The position numbers were made by a program, and so were the translations under genes. Shown here in pieces: positions 43,753-53,948 of a stretch of 64,000 nucleotides of DNA. Each line of letters starts with the position of its first letter. Position 1 is the stretch's first letter. Origin of the DNA: Kosakonia pseudosacchari. Its GTDB lineage: Bacteria; Pseudomonadota; Gammaproteobacteria; Enterobacterales; Enterobacteriaceae. The stretch spans positions 62,001 to 126,000 of the forward strand of contig NZ_FXWP01000022.1 in assembly GCF_900184035.1 (NCBI RefSeq), written 5' to 3'. The notes beneath the pieces were generated by a model. The model made no database searches. It was not told where the DNA came from and was given only the letters and a program-made list of their open reading frames with translations.

Positions 43753-45477
43753 TTATGCCGTTTCTGTTTCCGGCTGCGGCAGATGCGCAGCAATATAGCG
43801 CTCGTAGCGGTTTGCTTTCAGGTGCGTTAAATCTACCAGCACCAGACCATCCACGCAGTTGTTGAAGTCCGGGTCGCAGCCGAAATCAATAAATTGCACG
43901 CCGCCAGGCTCACACAGTTCGGAATATTGTTTATACAGCGGCGGAATGCCGCAGCCCAGGTTTCCCAGCAGCGATTTCAGCCGCGTCAGATCTTCGGTGT
44001 AGTCATCGCCGGTAAATTGCGCCAGCACTTCCGGCATGCTGGCAGGCCACGGGCGGCGCGATGACGCCAGCGGCCAGGTTGCCGGGAACCACAGACGGTA
44101 GAACGCCACCAGCAGATCGCGCGCCGCAGGAGGCATCCCGCCGGAAATAGAGACCGGGCCAAACAGGTAGCGATACTGCGGATAACGTGCCAGATAGGCA
44201 CCGATACCCGACCACAGATAATCCAGCCCGCGACGTCCCCAGTAGCGCGGCTGAATAAAACTGCGCCCCAGTTCAATGCCGTGGCGCAGCACATCCGCCA
44301 TGCGATCGTCGTAATGGAACAGGCTGTGGCTGTATAACCCTTCGACGCCGCGCGCCGCCATTTGCTGCGCTGTAGGCATAAAACGGTAAGCGCCGACAAT
44401 TTCCAGATCGGCTTCATCCCACAAAATCAGATGCAGGTAATCGTCGTCATATTTATCCGTATCACGACGTTTACCGCTGCCTTCGCCCACGGCACGGAAG
44501 GCGATTTCACGCAGCCGTCCAAGCTCGCGCAGCAGCGGCGCATCTTCCTGCCCTTTACGTTGCCACAGATAGATGATCTTGCCATCAGCGGTGCGACCGA
44601 GGCACTCGGCGTTGTTAAGCTCCCGACGCAGCGTAATGCGCGCTTCCGGACGTGCGATGGCGCATTCGGTTTTGAAGGGGCCGGGCAATCCCTTGCCAAG
44701 ACGCAGGACATGTTGGCGACACTTATCGGCCAGCTCGCGCGGCGCGAGCTGCGGCGTGTGCCAGCTGTCCCAGGGAATACGTTCACCGATTTTGATCGGC
44801 AGTGCGCTGTCGCGCCGGCGAAACATCTGCTGCATCAGCAGTATAAAGGGAAGCGTTTCAGAGACCATCGCGCTGGCGTAGAACAGGGCGCTGTTGCGCG
44901 CGTCAATCCACACCGGCAGTAACGGCGTGCGGAATTTACTGGCCAGCTTGATAAACCCGGCGTGCCAGCTTTTATCGCGAATGCCTTTGCGCGTCATGCG
45001 CGACACTTCCCCGGCCGGGAAGAAGATCAACACGCCGCCGCTTTGCAACTGGTTTTCCATTTGCTGCAATGAGGATTTACGCGTGCGACCACCCATGTTA
45101 TCCACCGGAATAAACAGGGAACTGAGCGGCTCAAGGTGCGTCAGCATGCGGTTGGTGACCACTTTCACATCGCGGCGTACGCGGGAAACGGCGTACAACA
45201 GCGCCAGCCCGTCGAGTGTGCCTGTCGGATGGTTGGAAATGATGACCAACGGGCCATGTTCAGGAATTTGTTCGAGGCAGTGAGCGGGAACGGTGCAGCG
45301 GATTTGTAGATGTTCGAGTACTTGTTCCACCATATCCAGCCCTTTCAGGTGAGGGTGGTGCGCGGCGAACTGCTGAAACTCTTGCTCATAGAGCAGGCGT
45401 CTGAGCAGATTTTTTTGCCAGGGGGCTGGCCTGGCCTGTGGCCAGAGATCCTCAAGTACATTGTCGAGACTAAACAT
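43753..45477 (-). CDS. olsF: Two-domain acyltransferase, OlsF-like (ornithine-lipid synthase)
   Basis: 574 residues. The N-terminal half is a PlsC-type acyltransferase: catalytic His83 and Asp89 in IISNHPTGTLDG, then FFPAGEVSRMTRKG as the acyl-acceptor block. The C-terminal half (about 280-570) is a GNAT/hemolysin-type domain (DADLEIVGAYRFMP-like stretch LWDEADLEIVGAYRFMPTAQ, LELGRSFI-like GIELGRSFIQPRYW), as in OlsB. This fusion matches OlsF described in Serratia, which makes ornithine lipids from ornithine in one protein. The E. coli K-12 backbone lacks it. GAGGAG precedes the ATG. Substrate is inferred from domain order only. Confidence 0.75.
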   Translation of the reverse strand: MFSLDNVLEDLWPQARPAPWQKNLLRRLLYEQEFQQFAAHHPHLKGLDMVEQVLEHLQIRCTVPAHCLEQIPEHGPLVIISNHPTGTLDGLALLYAVSRVRRDVKVVTNRMLTHLEPLSSLFIPVDNMGGRTRKSSLQQMENQLQSGGVLIFFPAGEVSRMTRKGIRDKSWHAGFIKLASKFRTPLLPVWIDARNSALFYASAMVSETLPFILLMQQMFRRRDSALPIKIGERIPWDSWHTPQLAPRELADKCRQHVLRLGKGLPGPFKTECAIARPEARITLRRELNNAECLGRTADGKIIYLWQRKGQEDAPLLRELGRLREIAFRAVGEGSGKRRDTDKYDDDYLHLILWDEADLEIVGAYRFMPTAQQMAARGVEGLYSHSLFHYDDRMADVLRHGIELGRSFIQPRYWGRRGLDYLWSGIGAYLARYPQYRYLFGPVSISGGMPPAARDLLVAFYRLWFPATWPLASSRRPWPASMPEVLAQFTGDDYTEDLTRLKSLLGNLGCGIPPLYKQYSELCEPGGVQFIDFGCDPDFNNCVDGLVLVDLTHLKANRYERYIAAHLPQPETETA

Positions 45478-45591
45478 GGTGATTTCTCCTCCCGTCTTGT
45501 CGATGACAGTAAAGGGCGAAGATGACGCTTACATTTCATTACAATGAAGAAATGACACTTTAAAGACGGCAGGAGAATCAGAAGGAAAGGC

Positions 45592-45615
45592 AAAAAAAAG
45601 CGGGCCAGGCCCGCT
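45592..45615 (-). terminator. Rho-independent terminator of hemB
   Basis: AGCGGGCC and GGCCCGCT pair closely; on the minus strand eight T follow. It lies 5 bp past the hemB stop. Confidence 0.85.
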
Positions 45616-45619
45616 TCGT

Positions 45620-46591
45620 TCAGAGGATGCCGCGTTCGGCGAGATCGAGGGCGAAATAGCTGAAAATCAAATCCGCGCCGGCGCGTTTAATCGCACCCAG
45701 GCTTTCCAGTACTACTTTGTCTTCATCAATTGCGCCTGCCTGAGCGGCAAACTTGATCATCGCGTATTCGCCGCTCACCTGATAAGCGCCCAGCGGCAGT
45801 TCGGTGCGCTCGCGGATATCACGCAGGATATCGAGATAAGCGCCAGCCGGTTTCACCATCAGGCAATCTGCGCCTTCGGCCTGATCGATAAGCGACTCGC
45901 GAATCGCTTCGCGGCGGTTCATCGGGTGCATCTGATAAGTTTTACGATCGCCTTTCAGCGCCGTGCCCGCGGCTTCGCGGAACGGGCCGTAGAAGGATGA
46001 GGCGAATTTGGTCGAATAGGACATGATGGCGGTATCGGTAAAGCCCGCCGCATCCAGCGCACGGCGAATCGCCTGCACCTGACCGTCCATCGCCGCTGAT
46101 GGCGCAATGAAATCGGCGCCTGCCGCAGCGGCAATCACCGCTTGTTTACCGAGATTAATCAGCGTGGCGTCGTTATCCACGCCGTGATCGCACAACACGC
46201 CGCAGTGGCCGTGCGAGGTGTATTCGCAAAAACAGGTGTCGGACATCACCACCATTTCCGGCACTGTCTCTTTGCAGATACGCGACATCCGCGCCACCAG
46301 GCCGTTTTCCTGCCAGGTATCGCTGCCGGTGGCATCCGTGTGGTGCGAGATACCGAACGTCATTACCGAACGGATGCCCGCTTTGGCGATGCGTTCTATT
46401 TCGCGCGCCAGATATTTTTCCGGAATACGCATCACGCCCGGCATGGCGGCGATGGCTTTGTAATCGTCAATTTCTTCTTCAACAAAGATCGGCAACACCA
46501 GGTCGTTTTTGCTCAGTGTTGTCTCTTCAAACATGGCGCGTAGCGCAGGCGATTTGCGCAGGCGGCGGGGGCGAGTAATTAAATCGGTCAT
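45620..46591 (-). CDS. hemB: Delta-aminolevulinic acid dehydratase (porphobilinogen synthase) HemB
   Basis: 323 residues (324 in E. coli). It condenses two aminolevulinate molecules to porphobilinogen in heme synthesis. The zinc cysteines are in [20 protein letters not shown], and the Schiff-base lysines in [16 protein letters not shown] and [18 protein letters not shown]. Starts [20 protein letters not shown]. It stands alone with its own terminator. Confidence 0.97.
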   Translation of the reverse strand: MTDLITRPRRLRKSPALRAMFEETTLSKNDLVLPIFVEEEIDDYKAIAAMPGVMRIPEKYLAREIERIAKAGIRSVMTFGISHHTDATGSDTWQENGLVARMSRICKETVPEMVVMSDTCFCEYTSHGHCGVLCDHGVDNDATLINLGKQAVIAAAAGADFIAPSAAMDGQVQAIRRALDAAGFTDTAIMSYSTKFASSFYGPFREAAGTALKGDRKTYQMHPMNRREAIRESLIDQAEGADCLMVKPAGAYLDILRDIRERTELPLGAYQVSGEYAMIKFAAQAGAIDEDKVVLESLGAIKRAGADLIFSYFALDLAERGIL

Positions 46592-46675
46592 GGTATGCCT
46601 GATGTTTGTGGAACAGATGGCGGCATTGTAGCCGAAAAGGCGGTGGGCTGTTTTACCAAAATCGCTGTTAAAAGG

Positions 46676-46704
46676 GGAAGGCAGACGGCAAGCCGCCTGC
46701 CTTT
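46676..46704 (-). terminator. Possible terminator of ampH
   Basis: On the minus strand AAGGCAGGCGGC and GCCGTCTGCCTT pair with mismatches and are followed by CCCCTTTT. Located directly after the ampH stop. Confidence 0.5.
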
Positions 46705-46711
46705 TGCCGCA

Positions 46712-47869
46712 TCAGGAGGCCGGAACCACCAGTGGTTTGTTGTTGCTCAGCTCGCTGACCAGGTCATTCGCGCCGTCGCTCATGCTGGTAAAGCGCGTCA
46801 GCGGGGAACGGGTCATCACCACAAAGACGCCGACGTTATGCTGCGGCACCATCGCTATATAGGTGATGAAACCGCCGCCACCGCCGGTTTTCTGGATGAT
46901 GCCCGGGTGACCGTCTTTCGGTGCCATATAGACCCAGCCGAGGCCGAGCGCGTCGGCTTTGCCGGGGACATCCATGCCGATCACTTTAGTCAGCTGATTA
47001 CGCGGGTAGATCAGCGTTTGCATACGGTCGGCCTGGCTGTTGCGGGTATAGAAATCGGACGAGAGGAACTGCTGCATCCAGCGCATCATATCGCCTGGCG
47101 TGGAGTAAACGCCGCCGCTGCCAATCGCCGCCAGCGTATTGTCACACGGACTGGCACCTTTTTCCGCCACCATCAGGCGCTTGCACTGATCCGGCGACGG
47201 GGTAAAAGTGGTGTCTTTCATCCCCAGCGGGCGGGTTATCTGCTCTTCAAACAGCTGCGGATAGGGTTTGCCCGCCGCCTGAGAAAGTGCATCGGCCAGC
47301 AGGTCAAACGCCAGGTTAGAGTAAGACGCCTGCGAGCCTGGCGCGGTTTTCAGCTTCGCGGTGGAAAGCCAGCTCCAGCGCTGCTCGCGCGTTGGCCAGA
47401 CAAATACTGAACGGTGCGCCGCGCCGCCAGGCTGCTCACGCGGCAGCGCGCTGGTGTGGGTCGCGAGGTTAACCAGCTTGATCGGCGTACCCTCGTAAGT
47501 CGGCACGCGTGCGCCCGGCGGTGCATATTTGCTTAAGGGATCGTCGAGGCGCACCCGGCCTTGATCGAGCAGTTTTACCAGCATTTCGCTGGTCATCAGT
47601 TTGGAGAGCGAAGCAATACGGATAACCGAATCCAGCTGTGGGCGCACATTGTTGCCCGGGCGGGTTTCACCAAAGCTTCTGAATACGCGCTGGTTACCGT
47701 CAATGACCACCATTGCCATCCCGGTCGCACCGCTACCGTAATAGATGTGGTTGGCGTAACGATCGACAATGTCAGAGGCAAATACCGGATCGGGAGATTG
47801 TTGCGCCGCACGGGCGCTGGTCATACTCAGCGCGCAGAGCAACGCGGAGAAAAGCAGACAACGTTTCAA
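46712..47869 (-). CDS. ampH: D-alanyl-D-alanine carboxypeptidase/endopeptidase AmpH
   Basis: 385 residues, as in E. coli. Class C beta-lactamase-fold penicillin-binding protein that trims and cuts peptidoglycan in the periplasm. Signal peptide MKRCLLFSALLCALSMTSARA. Catalytic motifs: Ser-x-x-Lys in IASLSKLMTS, Tyr-x-Asn in ASYSNLAFDLL, and a late IIQKTGGGGGFITYIA in place of KTG. Divergent from an isochorismatase-family gene and sbmA, as ampH-sbmA is in E. coli. Confidence 0.95.
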   Translation of the reverse strand: MKRCLLFSALLCALSMTSARAAQQSPDPVFASDIVDRYANHIYYGSGATGMAMVVIDGNQRVFRSFGETRPGNNVRPQLDSVIRIASLSKLMTSEMLVKLLDQGRVRLDDPLSKYAPPGARVPTYEGTPIKLVNLATHTSALPREQPGGAAHRSVFVWPTREQRWSWLSTAKLKTAPGSQASYSNLAFDLLADALSQAAGKPYPQLFEEQITRPLGMKDTTFTPSPDQCKRLMVAEKGASPCDNTLAAIGSGGVYSTPGDMMRWMQQFLSSDFYTRNSQADRMQTLIYPRNQLTKVIGMDVPGKADALGLGWVYMAPKDGHPGIIQKTGGGGGFITYIAMVPQHNVGVFVVMTRSPLTRFTSMSDGANDLVSELSNNKPLVVPAS

Positions 47870-48061
47870 CGAAGGGGATCCATATAAGAATGGGAACGAT
47901 AGAGGATATTTATACTACCTGGCGTTTCGATGCAAAGCACCAATAAGCGTGTTATTTCGCCCTAATACGTAACGATGGGTAAATATGAAATTTTTTCCCT
48001 ATGACTTCGGGGGAAGAGGGCTGTGATAACCTCTTCCTTTCCCGCACTCAGGAGTCAGGCA

Positions 48062-48595
48062 ATGGCAAGTCAACGGGTAGTGATGGTGGTGGATATGCAA
48101 AACGGCGTGTTTGCCACAGAGCGTATTGAGCGTGAGCACTGCGTGGCGCGCATTAACCAACTGACCGCGGCAGCGGATACGGTGATTTTTATTCAACATG
48201 CCGAGGCCGGTGGGCTGGAAGAGGGCAGTGACGGGTTTGCTCTTTTGCCGGAGCTGACGCAACCGGCGAATGCGCTGTATGTCACCAAAACCGCCTGCGA
48301 CGCGTTTTATCACACCACGCTTGAAAGCGTGCTGCGAGAGCATGATATTCGCGCCTTTGTGATGTGCGGATGCGCCACCGATTACTGCGTGGATACCACG
48401 CTGAAAAACGGCGCCAGCCGTGGTTACGCCATTACCGTCGCGCAAGATGCGCACACCACGGCGAATCGTCCGGCGGCACGGGCCTCGGTGTTAATCGATC
48501 ACTATAACGAGGTGTGGCGCACGCTAACGGTGCCTGGCAACCCGGTATTGGTGAAACCCGTCGAAACAATTCTTCACGAATGGCAAACGAACTAA
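48062..48595 (+). CDS. Isochorismatase-family cysteine hydrolase
   Basis: 177 residues. Catalytic triad: Asp11 in VVMVVDMQNGVF, Lys76 in YVTKTACDAF and Cys109 in MCGCATDYCVDTT. The family includes nicotinamidases, N-carbamoyl hydrolases and isochorismatases; the substrate cannot be decided here. AGGAG precedes the ATG at 48062, which is preferred to the in-frame ATG at 48023. It lies between ampH and sbmA, where E. coli K-12 has no gene, and ends before its own terminator. Confidence 0.88.
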   Translation: MASQRVVMVVDMQNGVFATERIEREHCVARINQLTAAADTVIFIQHAEAGGLEEGSDGFALLPELTQPANALYVTKTACDAFYHTTLESVLREHDIRAFVMCGCATDYCVDTTLKNGASRGYAITVAQDAHTTANRPAARASVLIDHYNEVWRTLTVPGNPVLVKPVETILHEWQTN

Positions 48596-48627
48596 GGCGT
48601 TAACCTCAGGTCAGATTTAACCAGACG

Positions 48628-48653
48628 GCGCCGCACTTCGCGGCGCTTTTTTT
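48628..48653 (+). terminator. Rho-independent terminator of the isochorismatase-like gene
   Basis: GCGCCGC-ACTTC-GCGGCGC followed by seven T. Confidence 0.9.
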
Positions 48654-48732
48654 GTCGCGGCCCATTAAGGGGCTTACATACAGCGATGCACAGCATTTGT
48701 CGTAAATAATAAGAAGTGAGCAGGAGAGCATT

Positions 48733-49953
48733 ATGTTTAAGTCCTTCTTTCCGAAACCGGCGTTGTTCTTTTTGTCGGTGTTCATCTGGACCGCGATTAC
48801 CGTGGTTTTCTGGCAGGCGGGTGGGGAAGCGTGGTTGATGCGTCTCACCGGTGCGTCTGCGGATGTGCCGATTAGCGCCGCGCGTTTCTGGAGCCCGGGT
48901 TACCTGCTTTTTTACGCCTATTACGCGCTCTGTGTCGGCGTTTTTGCTCTTTTCTGGTTTACCTTTTCGCCGCATCGCTGGCAGCGCTGGTCGATTCTGG
49001 GTACTGCGTTAATTATCTTTGTCACCTGGTTTTTGGTGGAAGTGAATGTCGCCATTAACGCCTGGTATCAGCCGTTTTACGATCTTATCCAGACCGCGCT
49101 CAGTGCGCCGAACAAAGTCAGCATTCATCAGTTATACAGCGAGATTGGTGTGTTTTTGTGGATCGCGCTGATTGCCGTCACGGTGGCGGTGCTCAACAAC
49201 TTTTTCGTCAGCCATTATGTGTTCCGCTGGCGTACGGCGATGAACGAATACTATATGGCGCACTGGGATCGTTTGCGCCATATCGAAGGCGCAGCGCAGC
49301 GCGTACAGGAAGACACCATGCGTTTCGCCTCGACGCTTGAAGATATGGGCACCAGTTTTATTAACGCCATCATGACGTTGATTGCTTTTTTGCCGGTGCT
49401 GGTGGCGCTATCGCCGCATGTACAGGAAATACCGGTGGTAGGGCACATCCCATATGGGCTGGTGATTGCCGCCGTAAGCTGGGCGTTGCTCGGCACCGTG
49501 CTGCTGGCATTTGTAGGTATCAAGCTGCCGGGGCTGGCGTTTAAAAACCAGCGCGTGGAAGCGGCTTACCGTAAAGAGCTGGTCTATGGCGAAGATGATG
49601 CTGGTCGCGCCAGGCCGCATACCGTTGCGGAGCTGTTCGCTGCCGTGCGCCGTAACTATTTCCGGCTCTATTTTCACTATATGTATTTCAATATCGCCCG
49701 TATCCTGTACATGCAGGTTGATGTGGTGGTTGGCCTGATTGTGCTGTTCCCGACGATTGCTGCCGGGGCTATCACTTTCGGTCTGATGCGCCAGATAACT
49801 AACGTGTTTGAGCAGGTGCGCAGTTCGTTCCAGTATTTGATCTCTTCCTGGACGACGCTGGTGGAGCTGATGTCTATCTATAAACGTTTACGCAGTTTTG
49901 AGCGTGAGCTGGATGGGCAGGAGATCCAGCCTGTGCCCCATACTTTTGGTTAA
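48733..49953 (+). CDS. sbmA: Peptide antibiotic transporter SbmA
   Basis: 406 residues, the E. coli length. Inner-membrane proton-driven homodimer that takes up microcin B17, bleomycin, Bac7 and related peptides; it looks like an ABC exporter membrane domain without an ATPase. About eight membrane segments. Family stretches: [40 protein letters not shown] and [24 protein letters not shown] precedes the ATG. The next gene, yaiW, starts 13 bp after its stop, so they form an operon. Confidence 0.96.
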   Translation: MFKSFFPKPALFFLSVFIWTAITVVFWQAGGEAWLMRLTGASADVPISAARFWSPGYLLFYAYYALCVGVFALFWFTFSPHRWQRWSILGTALIIFVTWFLVEVNVAINAWYQPFYDLIQTALSAPNKVSIHQLYSEIGVFLWIALIAVTVAVLNNFFVSHYVFRWRTAMNEYYMAHWDRLRHIEGAAQRVQEDTMRFASTLEDMGTSFINAIMTLIAFLPVLVALSPHVQEIPVVGHIPYGLVIAAVSWALLGTVLLAFVGIKLPGLAFKNQRVEAAYRKELVYGEDDAGRARPHTVAELFAAVRRNYFRLYFHYMYFNIARILYMQVDVVVGLIVLFPTIAAGAITFGLMRQITNVFEQVRSSFQYLISSWTTLVELMSIYKRLRSFERELDGQEIQPVPHTFG

Positions 49954-49966
49954 CACAAGGAACGTT

Positions 49967-51094
49967 ATGGTTTACGTCCCCCGTTTTGGCTGGTTACTGG
50001 CGACGTTGATTCTCGCCGGGTGTAGTACGCAGGGCACGCTTTCGCAAAAAGAAGCCGAAGCTGAAAAAGAAAAAGCGCTGGAACAACAGCAGAACAAGCC
50101 GATGGATGTCGCAAGCGTGGTGCGGCGAACGATCCCCGCCAGTGTAAAAGATCGTGAAGGCTGGGCGCAGGATCTGGCGACGACCTTTAGCAGTCAGAAG
50201 CTCTCTCCAACGCTGGAGAACATCTGTTCGGTGCTGGCGGTGGCGCAGCAGGAATCCAATTACCGGTCTGATCCGGTGGTACCGGGGCTGAATAAAATCG
50301 CCTGGAAAGAGATCGACAAGCGCGCCGAGCGGATGCACATCCCAACGATGCTGGTGCATACGGCGCTAAAAATTCCGTCGCCGAATGGTAAAAGCTACAG
50401 CGAACGGTTAGACAATGTGCGCACGGAAAAAGAGCTCAGCGCCATTTTTGATGACTTCATTGGCATGGTGCCGATGGGGCAAAAATTGTTTGGTTCGCTT
50501 AACCCGGTGCGCACCGGTGGGCCGATGCAGATTAGCGTTGCGTTTGCCGAGCAGCATACGGACGGTTATCCGTGGAAAATGGCAGGCACCGTGCGCCAGG
50601 AGGTTTTCAGTCGCCGCGGTGGATTATGGTTTGGCACCTATCATCTGCTCAATTATCCGGCCAATTACACCGCACCCATTTACCGTTTCGCCGATTTTAA
50701 CGCCGGGCTGTATGCCAGCCGTAACGCGGCGTTTCAGAACGCCATCAGCAAAGCGACCGGCGTGAAACTGGCGCTCGACGGCGACCTGATTTTGTATGGC
50801 AGCAGCGATGCGGGTACGACAGAATTAGCCGTGCGCAAACTGGGCGCGTCGCTTGGCATGAGCGATCGTGATATCCGTCGGCAACTGGAGCGTGGAGACA
50901 GCGACAAGCTGGAAGAGACTAAACTCTATCGCGAAGTGTATCGGCTCGCTGAAAAGAAAAACGGCAAACCATTGCCGAGAGAGGTACTGCCAGGGATCAA
51001 GCTGGAAAGCCCGAAGATCACGCGCAACCTGACAACAGCATGGTTTGCGAAGCGCGTCGACGATCGTCGGGCCGCCTGCATGGCGCAGAACTAG
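49967..51094 (+). CDS. yaiW: Outer-membrane lipoprotein YaiW
   Basis: 375 residues (364 in E. coli). Surface-exposed palmitoylated lipoprotein that in E. coli aids uptake of Bac7 with SbmA. The lipobox LILAGC puts the lipid on Cys19. A short Glu/Lys/Gln-rich linker ([17 protein letters not shown]) follows and is longer than in E. coli, explaining the extra length. The DUF1615 domain ([40 protein letters not shown]) fills the rest. Start at 49967 follows AAGG. Its stop overlaps the convergent yaiY by 4 bp. Confidence 0.95.
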   Translation: MVYVPRFGWLLATLILAGCSTQGTLSQKEAEAEKEKALEQQQNKPMDVASVVRRTIPASVKDREGWAQDLATTFSSQKLSPTLENICSVLAVAQQESNYRSDPVVPGLNKIAWKEIDKRAERMHIPTMLVHTALKIPSPNGKSYSERLDNVRTEKELSAIFDDFIGMVPMGQKLFGSLNPVRTGGPMQISVAFAEQHTDGYPWKMAGTVRQEVFSRRGGLWFGTYHLLNYPANYTAPIYRFADFNAGLYASRNAAFQNAISKATGVKLALDGDLILYGSSDAGTTELAVRKLGASLGMSDRDIRRQLERGDSDKLEETKLYREVYRLAEKKNGKPLPREVLPGIKLESPKITRNLTTAWFAKRVDDRRAACMAQN

Positions 51095-51399
51095 CGCGAA
51101 TGGTGGTGTCGCCAGCGTAAGATAAGGAAGATGACGCCGAGCAGGGCGCTTCCCACGAGGAAAGGCACAAGACCGAAAATCGTGCCGACGCCCATTCCCA
51201 TTTCTACGTGGGGGCGGGTGGTGTCCTGCACTTGCATCAGATGCTCGAACACGCCCGGTGCGTGCACCAGCAGGTTCAGCAACTGCGCACCCGCCCAGAA
51301 GCAGAGTAGTACGAATATGGCGTAAGCAATATTACCCGGTCTGGAGGTGTCACGTTGTTTTGCGCCCTTAAAGGGTTTCGACATAGTAAAGTCAGCCAT
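51091..51399 (-). CDS. yaiY: Inner-membrane protein YaiY (DUF2755)
   Basis: 102 residues, as in E. coli. Two membrane segments: [20 protein letters not shown] and [20 protein letters not shown], ending with a His/Arg-rich tail RWRHHHSR. Function unknown; E. coli relatives are linked to anaerobic and Crp control. Converges with yaiW. Confidence 0.93.
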   Translation of the reverse strand: MADFTMSKPFKGAKQRDTSRPGNIAYAIFVLLCFWAGAQLLNLLVHAPGVFEHLMQVQDTTRPHVEMGMGVGTIFGLVPFLVGSALLGVIFLILRWRHHHSR

Positions 51400-51664
51400 A
51401 AGACCTCCGGTACTCTTTACTTTTAACGCTCGATTTAGTTGGCGTGTGGCCTCAACTGACGCTAATTTTGGCAGTTGTACCGCTTTGTCAACATCAGAAT
51501 GGTGATAATTTCGCCCCGGGAATGATTCCAGTTGGATGATTTTTGCCGATGCTCACATTTCTGTAACGTTTTAATTACCTTGGTAACATTTCAGAATTTC
51601 CGCATACGCCACAGACGGTAAGCGGTGGTTGTGCGATGATGCCGTTTTGACTGCCGGAGTTGTC

Positions 51665-51886
51665 ATGAAGCTGCCTGTAAAAATCCGCCGTGACTGGCAC
51701 TATTACGCGTTTGCGATTGGGTTGATCTTTATTCTGAATGGCGTGGTCGGGCTGCTGGGGTTTGAAGCCAAAGGCTGGCAAACCTACGCGGTGGGGCTGG
51801 TGACCTGGGTGATTGGTTTCTGGCTGGCCGGGTTAATTATCCGCCGCCGCCCGGAGGACGAGGAGACGGCGGATAAACCGCAATAA
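51665..51886 (+). CDS. yaiZ: Membrane protein YaiZ (DUF2754)
   Basis: 73 residues (70 in E. coli), nearly identical to YaiZ: MKLPVKIRRDWHYYAFAIGL and FEAKGWQTYAVGLVTWVIGF. Two membrane segments, then a charged tail. Function unknown. The ATG at 51665 fits the family; the longer frame from 51629 does not. Ends next to the convergent ddlA stop. Confidence 0.93.
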   Translation: MKLPVKIRRDWHYYAFAIGLIFILNGVVGLLGFEAKGWQTYAVGLVTWVIGFWLAGLIIRRRPEDEETADKPQ

Positions 51887-52987
51887 TTAGCTGTTAACGG
51901 TAATTTTCAGCGCGCTGTTAGCCTGATGGCGCGCAATCGCCAGTTCAATCAGACGTGTGATTAACTCGCTGTAACCAATGCCGCTCGCCTGCCACAGTTT
52001 CGGGTACATGCTGATATTGGTAAACCCTGGCAGCGTGTTGATTTCGTTGATGATCACCTCGTTTTCCGGCGTCAGGAACACATCCACGCGCGCCATCCCT
52101 TCACAACCCAGCGTCTGATAAGCCTGCACCGCAATGCCGCGGATTTTATCGTTGATTGCCGGATCAATGTCGGCGGGCACTACCACTTGCGCACCGTTTT
52201 CATCAATGTATTTGGTGTCGTAGGCATAAAACTCGCTGTTAAGCACGATTTCGCCACAGGTACTGGCCTGCGGAGAGTCATTGCCCAGCACGGCGCATTC
52301 AATCTCACGGCCTTTGATGCCGGTTTCAACAACCACTTTTTTATCGAATTCAAACGCCAGGTTGACCGCCGCCTGGTACTGCGCTTCATTCGTCACTTTG
52401 CTGACGCCCACGGAGGAACCCTGGTTGGCGGGTTTAACAAACAGCGGTAAACCGAGCTGGGTTTGCACCTCGCTAAAGCTAATCTGCTCGCGATTGGCGC
52501 GGGTGAGCGTGATAAACGGGGCGATGGAAAGCCCGGCGTCGCGCAGCAGGCGCTTGGTGACGTCTTTATCCATACAGGCTGCAGAAGCGAGCACATCGGA
52601 GCCGACAAACGGTAAGTTCGCCAGACGCAGCATGCCCTGCAATGAACCATCTTCGCCCAGCGTGCCGTGAACAATTGGGAAAATCACGTCGACATTCGGA
52701 AGCGGTGTGCTGTTTTCTGCCTGGATCAGTTGCTGCTGTTGGTTTCCCGGCACCAGCGCCACACTATTTGCCGAAGGGTTTAAGGCGATACGCGCCGGAT
52801 CGCTGGCGTTTAGCAGATAATTATTCGCATCGCTGACATGCCACTGCCCCTGTTTATCGATCCCCAGCAGCACCACGTCAAAGCGTGATTTATCCATAGC
52901 GTCGACGATATTTTTCGCCGACTGTAACGACACTTCATGTTCCGCTGATTTGCCGCCAAAGACGACCCCTACCCGCAGTTTTGCCAT
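51887..52987 (-). CDS. ddlA: D-alanine--D-alanine ligase A
   Basis: 366 residues (364 in E. coli). ATP-grasp enzyme making D-Ala-D-Ala for cell wall. Stretches: [57 protein letters not shown] and [20 protein letters not shown]. The ATG at 52987 (MAKLRVGVV) matches the E. coli start; the GTG at 52999 lacks a ribosome site. The GGAG lies unusually close (2 bases) to the ATG, as it does in E. coli. Confidence 0.96.
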   Translation of the reverse strand: MAKLRVGVVFGGKSAEHEVSLQSAKNIVDAMDKSRFDVVLLGIDKQGQWHVSDANNYLLNASDPARIALNPSANSVALVPGNQQQQLIQAENSTPLPNVDVIFPIVHGTLGEDGSLQGMLRLANLPFVGSDVLASAACMDKDVTKRLLRDAGLSIAPFITLTRANREQISFSEVQTQLGLPLFVKPANQGSSVGVSKVTNEAQYQAAVNLAFEFDKKVVVETGIKGREIECAVLGNDSPQASTCGEIVLNSEFYAYDTKYIDENGAQVVVPADIDPAINDKIRGIAVQAYQTLGCEGMARVDVFLTPENEVIINEINTLPGFTNISMYPKLWQASGIGYSELITRLIELAIARHQANSALKITVNS

Positions 52988-53095
52988 TTCTCCGTTCACT
53001 CACACTGAATTCACAAAGCACATACCATAGCACGTCAAAACGCACGATTCGCGGCCTTCTGCCATAATGTTTTCTGGAAACCAGAAGGAGGCGAC

Positions 53096-53779
53096 GTGAG
53101 CGGGAAAGGGCTGATTGTTTTGTGCATTCTTCTGGCGGTGATTTGGATTGGCTACCGCGCGTTGCCGTCTTATTACAACCCGTTTGCGCCGTTACAGCTT
53201 AGCGACCCGCCCGGGCGCATCACGCAGTTCAAACTGCGCCGCTTGCAGCCGCAAGCCTGTGCGGAATTATTGTCGCAGGCGAATCAGCAGCAGTTGATTT
53301 CCTCGGTTCCGGTTGCCGACAGCGCCGGGGATTGCCCATTAACCAATGTCGTGCGGGTGCGCGATTTTGGGGCGGTTAAACTGAGCAGCAGTTTTCTCGC
53401 CAGTTGCCCGCTGGCGCTCAGCTCCGCGCTGTTTATTGAGCAACAGGCGCGGCCACTCACCGAACGCTTTATGGGCAGCCAGCTTACGCGTATCGACCAC
53501 CTTGGCAGCTACGCGTGTCGCAATATCTACAACCGCGCTGATGCCAGGCGTAGCGAGCATGCCAGCGCAGAAGCGCTGGATCTCAGCGGTTTTCGGCTGG
53601 CGAATGGTCAGTCCGTGACGGTATTAAAGGGCTGGCGCCAGGCGAGAACACAACCGTGGCTGCGGGCAATGTTAAGCGCCAGTTGCGGCTATTACGGTAA
53701 CGGCCTTGGGCCGGAGTACAACGCTGCGCATGCCAACCATTTTCATCTTGGCATGCGCGGCTTTGGCCTCTGTCGCTAA
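53096..53779 (+). CDS. Extensin-like C-terminal domain protein, membrane-anchored
   Basis: 227 residues. GTG start at 53096 after AAGGAGG. One N-terminal membrane anchor (GLIVLCILLAVIWIGYRALP) with the rest in the periplasm. The C-terminal half has the extensin-like (DUF/peptidase M15-related) signature: SEHASAEALDLSGFRL, LRAMLSASCGYYGNGLGPEY and HANHFHLGMRG. His/Asp/His spacing is like LAS-type murein peptidases, so a cell-wall role is possible but unproven. Six or so cysteines suggest disulfides. Inserted between ddlA and iraP relative to E. coli. Confidence 0.82.
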   Translation: MSGKGLIVLCILLAVIWIGYRALPSYYNPFAPLQLSDPPGRITQFKLRRLQPQACAELLSQANQQQLISSVPVADSAGDCPLTNVVRVRDFGAVKLSSSFLASCPLALSSALFIEQQARPLTERFMGSQLTRIDHLGSYACRNIYNRADARRSEHASAEALDLSGFRLANGQSVTVLKGWRQARTQPWLRAMLSASCGYYGNGLGPEYNAAHANHFHLGMRGFGLCR

Positions 53780-53948
53780 GCATAATCCACTGTGAATAAT
53801 GGGGTTTTTCTTTCAGGCAGCAGCGTGAAACGAAAGCTGGCAGATAAAATACCGAAATCGCTGTCACCGCATCTCTGGTGACTCATCGTAGGCGCATTCT
53901 TGTTAACCTGTGCGCTGTTTGTCAAAATCTCAATAATTACGCGTACTT

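Noticed and set aside
45478..45560. Pho box before the OlsF-like gene
   Set aside because: Two TGTCAT words occur on the minus strand but not at the 11-base spacing needed for PhoB repeats.
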